Shown piece by piece: positions 1 to 6,280 of a DNA stretch of 9,946 nt (its first letter is position 1; each line of letters starts with the position of its first letter). Both the position numbers and the translations under genes were made by a program. The DNA lies in the NCBI GenBank assembly GCA_012031455.1, contig JAAUTM010000027.1, positions 1 through 9,946 on the forward strand. Direction: 5' to 3'. The notes beneath the pieces are model-generated. The model did no database searches. It was not told the DNA's origin and saw only the letters and a program-made list of their open reading frames with translations. The DNA comes from Phycisphaerales bacterium. Lineage in GTDB: Bacteria > Planctomycetota > Phycisphaerae > Phycisphaerales > Phycisphaeraceae.

Positions 1-1004
1 AGCAAAGGTGGCTTGCGATCCGCATCCGCCAACCATTGGGCAAGTTCCGTGTTCGTGATCACCGGCACACCGGGGAAGTCGCGCTCAATCATCTGATAAG
101 TTTTGTCCCAGGTCATCGTGGTATCCCGCAACATCATCACACAGCCAGCGGTGGCAAGCAGCGCCGCAATAAACGAAAACCAAACCCATTTCACTGACAC
201 GCCTCGGCTAGTCCCCGGCAATTCCGCAAAGGGGGTTTTCATCATCGCACGCATACTCTGCACATCTTTGGCAGGTGTTTGGTCCAACCCAAACTGAATC
301 GTGTGCGGGTCTCTGCGCAAGCGGAATGTGCCAAAGATACGATCCCACCATGAAAACAGTGAGGTGTAGTTCGAATCGGTTTCAAGCTGCTGATTGGAAT
401 GATGCACCTTGTGCATGGCCGGGGTGACAATGACCAGCCGCAACAGCCGATCCCACTTCTCGGGCAAACCGATGTTGGCATGGTGAAACTGCACCACCGC
501 AAACATCATCACTTCATACACCACCAGCTCATGTAACTGCACCCCCAGCAAAAGGATGATGGGCAGTCGAAGCAGCGACGAAAATATGATCTCACCCAAA
601 TGGAATCGTCCCGCCGTGGTCACGTCCATCTGCGTGTCGGCATGGTGCATGCGATGAAACCGCCAGAGCACCGGCAAGCGATGGTTCATCCAATGCCAGA
701 GGTAAGTCCAACCATCCAGCAACAATATCACCAGCGCCAGTCGCACCCAAGGGTCCAAGGCGAACTGATGCAACAGTCCGAGCTGATGCTTTGAAGAGTA
801 TCCAGCCGCCCATGCCCACAACCCCACAAAGATAAAACTTACCAGCAGGGCATTGATGACAGCCACCAGCATGTTCCGTCCGCCATGCTTAAGACGCTCC
901 CGGGGCGATGCATCAAAAAGCTCAAAGAATGGGTGCAGGGATTCCCACAAAAGCAGGAATGCCAGCACCATCAAAGATACAAAGGGACGTGCAGACTCCA
1001 GCAT
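1..1004 (-). CDS. Sterol desaturase/fatty acid hydroxylase family membrane protein with C-terminal rhodanese-like extension (3' end outside window)
   Basis: Reading the minus strand from ATG at 1004 gives 334 uninterrupted residues to the window edge. Histidine clusters of the membrane di-iron fatty acid hydroxylase superfamily are all present: HWMNH (104-108), HRMHH (117-121), FHHAN (173-177) and HKVHH (198-202), among hydrophobic segments at about 8-20, 46-66, 88-103 and 145-170. Such enzymes use O2 to hydroxylate or desaturate lipids in the membrane; the substrate cannot be told from sequence. The catalytic part ends near residue 245. An extra membrane helix follows (about 273-292), then a segment (about 304-334, containing FPGVPVITNTELAQWLAD) that resembles the start of a rhodanese domain. 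The rhodanese catalytic cysteine loop would lie outside the window. ATG 1004 has only a weak GAG ribosome site; the frame stays open upstream to a TGA near 1085, with a TTG that has no useful ribosome site. The gene is divergent from the arsenic operon, so a shared role is not implied. Hydroxylase assignment is firm, rhodanese moderate. Confidence 0.88.
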   Translation of the reverse strand, partial: MLESARPFVSLMVLAFLLLWESLHPFFELFDASPRERLKHGGRNMLVAVINALLVSFIFVGLWAWAAGYSSKHQLGLLHQFALDPWVRLALVILLLDGWTYLWHWMNHRLPVLWRFHRMHHADTQMDVTTAGRFHLGEIIFSSLLRLPIILLLGVQLHELVVYEVMMFAVVQFHHANIGLPEKWDRLLRLVIVTPAMHKVHHSNQQLETDSNYTSLFSWWDRIFGTFRLRRDPHTIQFGLDQTPAKDVQSMRAMMKTPFAELPGTSRGVSVKWVWFSFIAALLATAGCVMMLRDTTMTWDKTYQMIERDFPGVPVITNTELAQWLADADRKPPL

Positions 1005-1308
1005 GGCAGGCTCAGTGGGTAGTGTCTTAAATTTTACAAAGTACCAATCATACAATCCTAGGCCGTCACATTGAACCGAACCACATCAGAAACCTTACAC
1101 CTCCGATGGCTGGTCAACCCCGATACATGATCGTGCTATTTGAAAAACGAGTCTCCTATCTTTTGAATTAAGCATGTTTCTTTGCCTGGGAATTCGTCAA
1201 ATGCCTTCTATCGAGCCTATCTTCTCATGGTGGAGTAAGGTTTGCAGCAGAGTTTACGACCTATCGGTAACCCCTGCTGCTCAGTCATAGGGGTGGAGGG
1301 AAACTAGT
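1005..1308. other. Divergent intergenic region
   Basis: These 304 bases separate the minus-strand hydroxylase gene from the plus-strand aquaglyceroporin gene and must hold the promoters of both. I found no convincing -35/-10 pair on either strand: the best plus-strand candidate, TTGCCT (1182-1187) with TTCTAT (1206-1211), matches poorly. No clear ArsR-type operator and no coding sequence were recognised. The only structured element is the inverted repeat listed at 1270-1294. Confidence 0.6.
1270..1294 (+). promoter_or_regulatory. Inverted repeat abutting the aquaglyceroporin ribosome binding site
   Basis: ACCCCT (1270-1275) and AGGGGT (1289-1294) form a perfect 6-bp inverted repeat around a 13-base loop. 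It ends exactly where the Shine-Dalgarno sequence GGAGGG (1295-1300) begins, 8 bases before the ATG at 1309. In the leader RNA the stem could affect ribosome access; it could also be a DNA operator or chance. Only the repeat itself is seen; any function is inference. Confidence 0.3.
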
Positions 1309-2130
1309 ATGGCAAACCGCAGAATCATAATCGGCGAAACCCTGGGCACGTTTATCATGGTGCTCATGGGATGCGGATCTGTGGCTGTGACGGTGTTGTT
1401 CGGGGCACATCAGGGTTTGATGCAGGTTGCACTGGTCTGGGGGATCGGAGTGACCCTGGCGATCTATGCCACTCGTCATCTCTCCGGGGCGCATTTGAAC
1501 CCGGCCGTATCGATTGCGATGGCGACAACCGGGCGATTACCCATCCATCAATTGCCAATTTATTTACTGGGTCAGTTTGGCGGGGCTTTCCTGGCTGCAA
1601 GTCTTCTTTATTTATTGTTCGCACCTTCGATCCTGGCCTTCGAGCAGGCCAACGATATAGCCCGCGGAGCTCCAGAATCGGTGCGAACCGCCATGATATT
1701 CGGGGAGTTCTATCCGAACCCAGGCATGTCCCCGCACATAAAACTATCGCTGCCATTGGCCATGGCCGCGGAGTTTGTGGGTACCTTGTTGCTGGTGCTG
1801 ATCATTTTCTTACTCACTGACGAGCGAAATATCGGGCGACCTGATGCGAATGTTGCCCCCCTATTCATCGGTCTGACAGTCACTTTGATAATCTGTCTGA
1901 TCGCACCCCTCACACAAGCGGGACTTAACCCGGCACGTGACCTCGCTCCTCGGTTGCTGACCATGATGATGGGTTGGGGATCAGCGGCCCTGCCTGATCA
2001 GGTTGGCGGATTTTTCTGGGTTTATGTAGCAGCACCAATCATGGGGGGTGTTACCGCATCCGTACTGTTTACCCGAATCATGCTTCCCTGTATGAACCAG
2101 TGCTCCGTAACATCAAAACGGCGGCTCTGA
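1309..2130 (+). CDS. MIP-family aquaglyceroporin, arsenic-locus type
   Basis: This 273-residue inner-membrane channel of the major intrinsic protein family has both half-helix signatures: GAHLNPAVS (NPA at 64-66) and GLNPARDLAPR (NPA at 207-209, followed by R210 and D211). The Asp after NPAR is typical of glycerol facilitators. Aligned by eye with E. coli GlpF, W44 matches the selectivity-filter Trp48 and R210 matches Arg206, while A204 stands where GlpF has Phe200, which may widen the pore. Such channels pass glycerol and As(OH)3; aqpS in the Sinorhizobium meliloti ars operon is a known precedent. Being first in the operon, 60 bp before arsM, it probably moves arsenite or methylated arsenicals, direction set by the gradient. 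The start is well supported by GGAGGG 8 bases upstream. The Cys-containing tail (C261, C265) is unremarkable. Family is secure; substrate is inferred from context. Confidence 0.92.
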   Translation: MANRRIIIGETLGTFIMVLMGCGSVAVTVLFGAHQGLMQVALVWGIGVTLAIYATRHLSGAHLNPAVSIAMATTGRLPIHQLPIYLLGQFGGAFLAASLLYLLFAPSILAFEQANDIARGAPESVRTAMIFGEFYPNPGMSPHIKLSLPLAMAAEFVGTLLLVLIIFLLTDERNIGRPDANVAPLFIGLTVTLIICLIAPLTQAGLNPARDLAPRLLTMMMGWGSAALPDQVGGFFWVYVAAPIMGGVTASVLFTRIMLPCMNQCSVTSKRRL

Positions 2131-2178
2131 GGCGATGTCTTCAATCAACCCTACCAAAACCCCTGAGCAAACCCCCAC

Positions 2179-2184
2179 AAGGAG
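2179..2184 (+). promoter_or_regulatory. Strong ribosome binding site of arsM
   Basis: AAGGAG lies 6 bases upstream of the ATG at 2191 and fixes this start. No terminator-like hairpin is visible in the 60 bp after the aquaglyceroporin gene, so the two are probably co-transcribed. Confidence 0.7.
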
Positions 2185-2190
2185 TCTGGA

Positions 2191-3243
2191 ATGACACAGA
2201 CCAGCATTGACCGTCACGCCCTGCAAGATTACTACGGCAAGGTCCTGCAGGGTACTTCCGACCTCAAAACCAGTGCCTGCTGCTGCGGCGATGAAAACCT
2301 GAGTCCGCGCATCAAGGCCGCTCTTGCCAACATCAACGACGAAGTACTTAAAAGGTTTTATGGTTGTGGTTCGCCACTGCCTCCGCTGCTGGAGGGAAAG
2401 ACGGTGCTGGATTTGGGTTGCGGGGCAGGACGCGATGTCTTTGTCGCCTCGCAATTAGTCGGTCCTGCTGGCAAAGTCATCGGGGTGGATATGACGCCCG
2501 GCCAGCTTGAGGTCGCTCGACGTAACATTGATACCCACATGCAAAAGTTCGGGTACACCAGTGCCAATGTCGAATTTCACGAAGGCTATCTTGAGGATTT
2601 GCGTGCTTTGGGTATCGCTGACAACTCGGTCGATGTCGTGATCTCCAATTGCGTCATTAATCTTTCACCGGACAAACGCTCCGTGTTTGCTGAGATACTC
2701 CGAGTACTCAAACCTGGCGGCGAACTGTGTTTCTCTGATGTCTTTGCAGGGCGAAGGGTACCGGAACAGTTCATGAACGATCCGGTTCTGCATGGGGAAT
2801 GCTTAGCCGGAGCCATGTATCAGGAGGATTTTCGCAGACTCCTGCGTGATCTGGGGATTGCTGATTTTCGAATACTCAGTTCCCGCACCATCATCTTGGG
2901 CAACCCGTCCATCGAAGCTCGCATCGGCATGATCGATTTCCACTCCGTGACCGTCAGGGCTTTTAAACTCGAACTGGAAGATATCTGCGAGGATTACGGG
3001 CAGGTGGCGATCTATCAGGGAACCATTCCGGATCATCCTCACTATTTTGATCTGGACGACCATCACCGATTCGTCACCGGAAAACCCATGCTGGTATGTG
3101 GCAATACCGCAAGCATGGCGCAGGATACACGCTATGGCAAGCACTTTGCCATCCATGGCGATCGCACCACCCACTACGGACCGTTCGATTGCACCCCCGC
3201 CTCCGCAAAGGCCACCTCCGGGAGCAGCGGCGGATGCTGCTGA
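2191..3243 (+). CDS. arsM: Arsenite S-adenosylmethionine methyltransferase ArsM
   Basis: The 350-residue protein methylates As(III) stepwise with S-adenosylmethionine to mono-, di- and trimethyl arsenicals in the cytoplasm. The SAM-binding motif is VLDLGCGAGRD (72-82), with the acidic ribose-binding position in VIGVD (96-100). Four cysteines match the spacing of the catalytic and arsenite-binding set of algal CmArsM (C44, C72, C174, C224): here C31, C59 (YGCGSP), C154 (NCVINL) and C204 (GECLAGA). The intervals 31-59 and 154-204 equal those of CmArsM. C31 sits inside a Cys triplet (30-32), and the protein ends in GGCC, an extra thiol pair possibly able to bind arsenic. The length and C-terminal domain fit the long ArsM type able to dimethylate. 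It lies between the aquaglyceroporin gene and arsS, 118 bp before the latter. With arsS adjacent, its dimethylated product is probably the ArsS substrate. Assignment is firm. Confidence 0.95.
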   Translation: MTQTSIDRHALQDYYGKVLQGTSDLKTSACCCGDENLSPRIKAALANINDEVLKRFYGCGSPLPPLLEGKTVLDLGCGAGRDVFVASQLVGPAGKVIGVDMTPGQLEVARRNIDTHMQKFGYTSANVEFHEGYLEDLRALGIADNSVDVVISNCVINLSPDKRSVFAEILRVLKPGGELCFSDVFAGRRVPEQFMNDPVLHGECLAGAMYQEDFRRLLRDLGIADFRILSSRTIILGNPSIEARIGMIDFHSVTVRAFKLELEDICEDYGQVAIYQGTIPDHPHYFDLDDHHRFVTGKPMLVCGNTASMAQDTRYGKHFAIHGDRTTHYGPFDCTPASAKATSGSSGGCC

Positions 3244-3361
3244 CAAGATTGGCGGTCAGAGAACTTCAAATTGGTTTGTGTTCCGTATCAGACTTTCAAC
3301 CTTGGGCAGAAGGACTTATTGAGCCTATATAGGCCAGCCATCCACCTGTGAGTAATTTTCC
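3244..3361 (+). promoter_or_regulatory. arsM-arsS spacer with a perfect 12-bp palindrome
   Basis: The spacer carries GCCTATATAGGC at 3323-3334, a perfect palindrome 27 bases upstream of the arsS ATG. Its TATATA core could serve as a -10-like element or as the site of a dimeric regulator, but there is no good -35 match (TTGGGC at 3302-3307 is poor). No U-tract follows, so it is not an intrinsic terminator. arsS itself has only a weak ribosome site, GTGAG, 9 bases before its ATG. Function is inferred only. Confidence 0.35.
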
Positions 3362-4360
3362 ATGAGCGTAGCCTTACCCGTATGGAATACCCTGCATCCT
3401 GAACAGCCTGAAAACGCGTTTGACCAGCTTGTTCGCCAGCATGAGGGACACGACCTTGACGGCGTGACCCTCGACACGGTGCAAGTGAACATCGGGCTGC
3501 GCTGTAATCTGGCATGCCATCACTGCCACGTTGAATCCTCGCCCAGCCGGTCGGAAACCATGAGCTGGGAGACCATGCAGCAAGTCCTTGATGCCGCCCG
3601 TCGCTGCTCGGCCAAAACCCTCGATATCACCGGCGGTGCCCCGGAGATGCACCCACATTTCAAGCCGTTTGTAGAATCCGCCTTGAAGCAAGGCTTGCAC
3701 GTGCTGGTGCGTACCAACCTCACCATCATGCTCACCGATGGCTACCAATCCCTGCCCCAGTACCTTGCCCAGCAAGACATTCATCTGGTTGCTTCACTCC
3801 CCTGCTATCTGGAAGTCAATGTCGATAAACAGCGTGGCAAGCACGTCTATGTGGAAAGTATTCAGGTCATACAACAACTCAATCGGCTGGGCTACGGCAC
3901 TGACCCGCGTCTGCAACTGGACCTTGTTTACAACCCCGGCTCTGCCAGTCTGCCTCCCTCCCAGATCGAGCTTGAAAAAGCTTATCGCATCGAACTCTTT
4001 AATCGCTTCCAGATACGCTTCAACAAGCTCTACACCATTACCAACATGCCCATTGGACGATTCCAGCATGACCTTGAGCGCCAAGGCAAGGCCGAATCCT
4101 ACGGGCAGTTGCTGCGTTCATCCTTCAATCCCGACACCTTGCCGGAACTGATGTGCCGACATCAACTGCATGTGGGATGGGATGGCCGATTGTATGACTG
4201 TGATTTCAACTACGGTATCCAACTCCCCGTCAACGGGAATATCAATCACATCAGTGACTTTGATCCGCAAATCTATCGCAACCGCCGGATCGCCACCGGC
4301 CATCACTGCTTCGGCTGTACCGCCGGGAGCGGCTCCTCGTGTAAGGGTTCACTGGCTTGA
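3362..4360 (+). CDS. arsS: Arsenosugar biosynthesis radical SAM protein ArsS
   Basis: This 332-residue radical SAM enzyme has the 4Fe-4S motif CxxxCxxC at C48, C52 and C55 (GLRCNLACHHCHVE) and the SAM-contacting GGAPE at 91-95. The C-terminal Cys-rich domain is typical of ArsS: MCRHQLHVGWDGRLYDCDFN (264-283), then HCFGCTAGSGSSCKG (315-329), with C265, C280, C316, C319 and C327 as likely ligands for further clusters. ArsS is known to transfer a 5'-deoxyadenosyl radical to dimethylarsenic, giving 5'-deoxy-5'-dimethylarsinoyl-adenosine, the precursor of arsenosugars. Some homologues are selenoproteins; here all these positions are ordinary cysteine codons and there is no in-frame UGA. Length is normal for the family. 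It follows arsM, the source of its substrate, and precedes the VTT-DUF547 gene by 38 bp. ATG 3362 has a weak ribosome site, but the N-terminus has the expected length. Assignment is firm. Confidence 0.94.
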   Translation: MSVALPVWNTLHPEQPENAFDQLVRQHEGHDLDGVTLDTVQVNIGLRCNLACHHCHVESSPSRSETMSWETMQQVLDAARRCSAKTLDITGGAPEMHPHFKPFVESALKQGLHVLVRTNLTIMLTDGYQSLPQYLAQQDIHLVASLPCYLEVNVDKQRGKHVYVESIQVIQQLNRLGYGTDPRLQLDLVYNPGSASLPPSQIELEKAYRIELFNRFQIRFNKLYTITNMPIGRFQHDLERQGKAESYGQLLRSSFNPDTLPELMCRHQLHVGWDGRLYDCDFNYGIQLPVNGNINHISDFDPQIYRNRRIATGHHCFGCTAGSGSSCKGSLA

Positions 4361-4398
4361 TACGACAGATGAGCAACCTACCTCACGAGGATTGAATT

Positions 4399-6054
4399 AT
4401 GAAACCGTTGGCAACCAGCATCGAGAATGTGACTACGCCTGCTACTAATCAGATTGAGAATACCAAAAGTACAGGTCGTGTGTTGCAATGGTTGCGATTA
4501 GTATCCATCGGCTTGATTCTCGTTTCACTGATCATGCTGGTGCGACTGTTGCCCGTGGATCGAATGGTGGCCTTGCTTACCGCTCAGGTGGAACAATTGG
4601 GGGTGTGGGGACCGGTCCTGTTTGCAGGGGTTTACATTGCGGCAGCAGTACTATTCATACCCGGCTCAGCCCTGACGCTTGCAGCCGGTGCGGTGTTTGG
4701 GTTGTTGCAAGGATTTGCCGTGGTTTCGGTGGCATCGACTTCTGCGGCAGCTTTGTCGTTTCTGATTGGACGCTACCTGGCTCGGGATTCGGTGAATCGT
4801 TGGGCTGGTCAAAACCCGAAGTTCGCTGCCATCGATCGTGCCATCGGTCAGGGAGGTTGGAAAATCATCGCGCTCTTGCGACTGTCACCGGCAGTGCCTT
4901 TCAGTTTGGGTAACTACCTTTTTGGTATCACATCCATCCGATTCTGGTCGTATGTATTCACCAGCTGGCTGGCCATGATGCCCGGTACGTTTATGTATGT
5001 ATATCTGGGTTACGCAGGTCGGGCAGGGCTGTCCGCAGCTGCCGGGGCCGGGCAAGGCAAGTCCCCCGCACAATGGGCGCTGCTGGTGGTGGGTTTGCTG
5101 GCCACCGTTGCTGTCACGGTGTATGTCACCCGCATCGCCCGCAAAGCCATCAGGGACAACGCCGCCCTTGTGATCGAAACCCCTCAAACGTCTGCAAATA
5201 ATACTGCCAGCCTCACTCGTTCTGCGCTGCCTTCCACGGTGCTGATGGCGATGGTAGCCATGCTGATGATTGGTTGCACCGGACTGGCGTACACCCAGCG
5301 AACTTTCATCGGTAGTCTGTTCGGCCCACCAGCGGTCGTGACGGGTGAAAGCTATGCCACAATCCCCGATGGGCCGAACTTCGACCACTCGCTCTTGAAT
5401 GAAGTCCTCAAAACTCATGTCGATGAACATGGCCTGGTCAACTATGCAACACTCAAGGCCGACTCTACCAAGCTCGATGCCTACATCAAGAGTCTTGCGG
5501 ATGCACCCATTACGCAAATGGGGCGAAACCAGCGACTGGCTTTGCTCATCAATGCCTACAACGCATTTACCCTGCGGCTGATCCTCGACCATTACCCTGT
5601 GCAATCCATCAAGGACATCCCCGCTGAGCGGCGCTGGCAAGCTGTACGCTGGAATCTGGCTGGCACCACCTACAGCTTGGATCAGATTGAGCATGAACAG
5701 ATTCGCCCTCACTTTCGTGAGCCACGTGTACATTTTGCCCTGGTCTGTGCCGCAATCGGCTGCCCGCCACTTCGCAACGAAGCCTATCAATCGGATCGGC
5801 TTGAGGAACAATTCAGTGCCCAATCGCAATATGTACATACCCATAGCCGCTGGTATATGTATGATGCGAGCCAAAAGGTAGTGAACCTGACCGCCTTGTA
5901 CAACTGGTTTGCCGGTGACTTCGAACAAGTCGGGGGCAGTGTACTTGAATATGTCGCCAGTCAGGTGCCATCATTCAAAGAAATCCTCACATCCGGCCAA
6001 AAACCACGTGTCGTGTTTCTGGATTATGACTGGTCACTTAATACACAAAATTGA
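4399..6054 (+). CDS. TVP38/TMEM64 (VTT) membrane protein fused to a DUF547 domain
   Basis: Two families normally met as separate proteins are joined in these 551 residues. Residues 30-245 are a VTT/DedA-superfamily membrane domain: FIPGSALTLAAGAVFG (86-101), GRYLAR (124-129), LLRLSPAVPFSLGNYLFG (159-176) and a further helix near 226-243. Residues 325-548 are DUF547: LLINAYNAFTLRLI (382-395), FALVCAAIGCPPLRN (446-460) and the terminal YDWSLN (543-548). Between them, R274 is followed by a hydrophobic stretch ending in MIGC (290-293), which looks like a lipoprotein signal with lipobox left inside the fusion. By the positive-inside rule (RIARKAIR after the last VTT helix) DUF547 is probably periplasmic. 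VTT proteins are lipid- or ion-related transporters or scramblases; DUF547 has no settled function. The ATG is supported by GAGG 8 bases upstream and the spacing of 38 bp from arsS suggests one transcript. No frameshift is seen. Domain calls are firm, the role is open. Confidence 0.9.
   Translation: MKPLATSIENVTTPATNQIENTKSTGRVLQWLRLVSIGLILVSLIMLVRLLPVDRMVALLTAQVEQLGVWGPVLFAGVYIAAAVLFIPGSALTLAAGAVFGLLQGFAVVSVASTSAAALSFLIGRYLARDSVNRWAGQNPKFAAIDRAIGQGGWKIIALLRLSPAVPFSLGNYLFGITSIRFWSYVFTSWLAMMPGTFMYVYLGYAGRAGLSAAAGAGQGKSPAQWALLVVGLLATVAVTVYVTRIARKAIRDNAALVIETPQTSANNTASLTRSALPSTVLMAMVAMLMIGCTGLAYTQRTFIGSLFGPPAVVTGESYATIPDGPNFDHSLLNEVLKTHVDEHGLVNYATLKADSTKLDAYIKSLADAPITQMGRNQRLALLINAYNAFTLRLILDHYPVQSIKDIPAERRWQAVRWNLAGTTYSLDQIEHEQIRPHFREPRVHFALVCAAIGCPPLRNEAYQSDRLEEQFSAQSQYVHTHSRWYMYDASQKVVNLTALYNWFAGDFEQVGGSVLEYVASQVPSFKEILTSGQKPRVVFLDYDWSLNTQN
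5212..5280 (+). other. Internal signal-peptide/lipobox-like segment in the VTT-DUF547 fusion
   Basis: Residues 272-294 of the fusion run basic residue (R274), hydrophobic core, then M-I-G-C with C293, followed by T-G. This is the order of a type II signal peptide. It suggests that the DUF547 half came from a separate exported lipoprotein gene. Whether it is cleaved or acts as a plain membrane helix cannot be seen. Confidence 0.4.
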
Positions 6055-6191
6055 ATCGTTCAACCATGATGTTTAGCGATGCACCGAAGGTATATCGTCG
6101 TATCGTTCAACCATGCTTTTTTAGCGATGCCCCGAAGGCATGCGGTATTATCGTTTAACCATGATGTTTAGCGATGCACCGAAGGTGCATC
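6055..6191. repeat. Three tandem copies of a 47-48 bp hairpin-forming unit
   Basis: Copies start at 6055, 6102 and 6150, directly after the stop codon of the VTT-DUF547 gene; the third ends at 6191. Each begins ATCGTTCAACCATG (T for C in copy 3) and contains TTTAGCGATGC, then CCGAAGG. The distal half of copy 3 is a perfect 8-bp stem, GATGCACC-GAA-GGTGCATC (6173-6191). Copy 2 keeps a 5-bp stem in another register, ATGCC-CCGAA-GGCAT (6127-6141); copy 1 pairs imperfectly. The proximal half can also pair, ATCGTTcAAC with GTTtAGCGAT, sharing CGAT with the distal stem, so the two folds compete. No U-tract follows. It may be a REP-like element, a transcript 3'-end stabiliser or an attenuator; the repeat is seen, the role is inferred. 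Confidence 0.8.
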
Positions 6192-6280
6192 AATTTACTT
6201 AGTATATTCACTATATCTCTAACAACGCTCGTATATCGTATTCAACTATTCAATCCGCCGACAGCACAAAGGACTCGCCC
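6192..6280 (+). promoter_or_regulatory. AT-rich leader of the flavoprotein oxidoreductase gene
   Basis: This stretch is much richer in A and T than its surroundings, with -10-like hexamers TATATT (6203-6208) and TATATC (6212-6217), but I see no acceptable -35 at the right distance. It ends with a good Shine-Dalgarno sequence, AAAGGA (6268-6273), 7 bases before the ATG at 6281. A separate promoter for the oxidoreductase gene is plausible but not shown. Confidence 0.35.

Noticed and set aside
242..819. Short minus-strand open frames within the hydroxylase gene
   Set aside because: They are in a different frame from the continuous 334-residue hydroxylase translation and carry no family motifs.
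1155..1200. Minus-strand sigma-70 promoter (TTGACG near 1192-1197) for the hydroxylase gene
   Set aside because: The -35-like hexamer is good but no -10 hexamer lies at 16-18 bp.
1005..1308. ArsR operator or small regulator gene upstream of the operon
   Set aside because: No ATCAA/TTGAT-type dyad and no coding frame with a plausible start and composition were found.
4885..5928. A 347-codon open frame on the minus strand opposite the VTT-DUF547 gene
   Set aside because: It lies wholly inside a well-supported gene, shows no recognisable family and has the mixed low-complexity composition of an antisense shadow.
6055..6191. Possible CRISPR array
   Set aside because: The units are contiguous without unique spacers, diverge in their distal halves, and no cas gene is in the window.
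6173..6200. Intrinsic terminator at the third repeat copy
   Set aside because: The 8-bp stem is good, but the loop is only three bases and no run of T follows.
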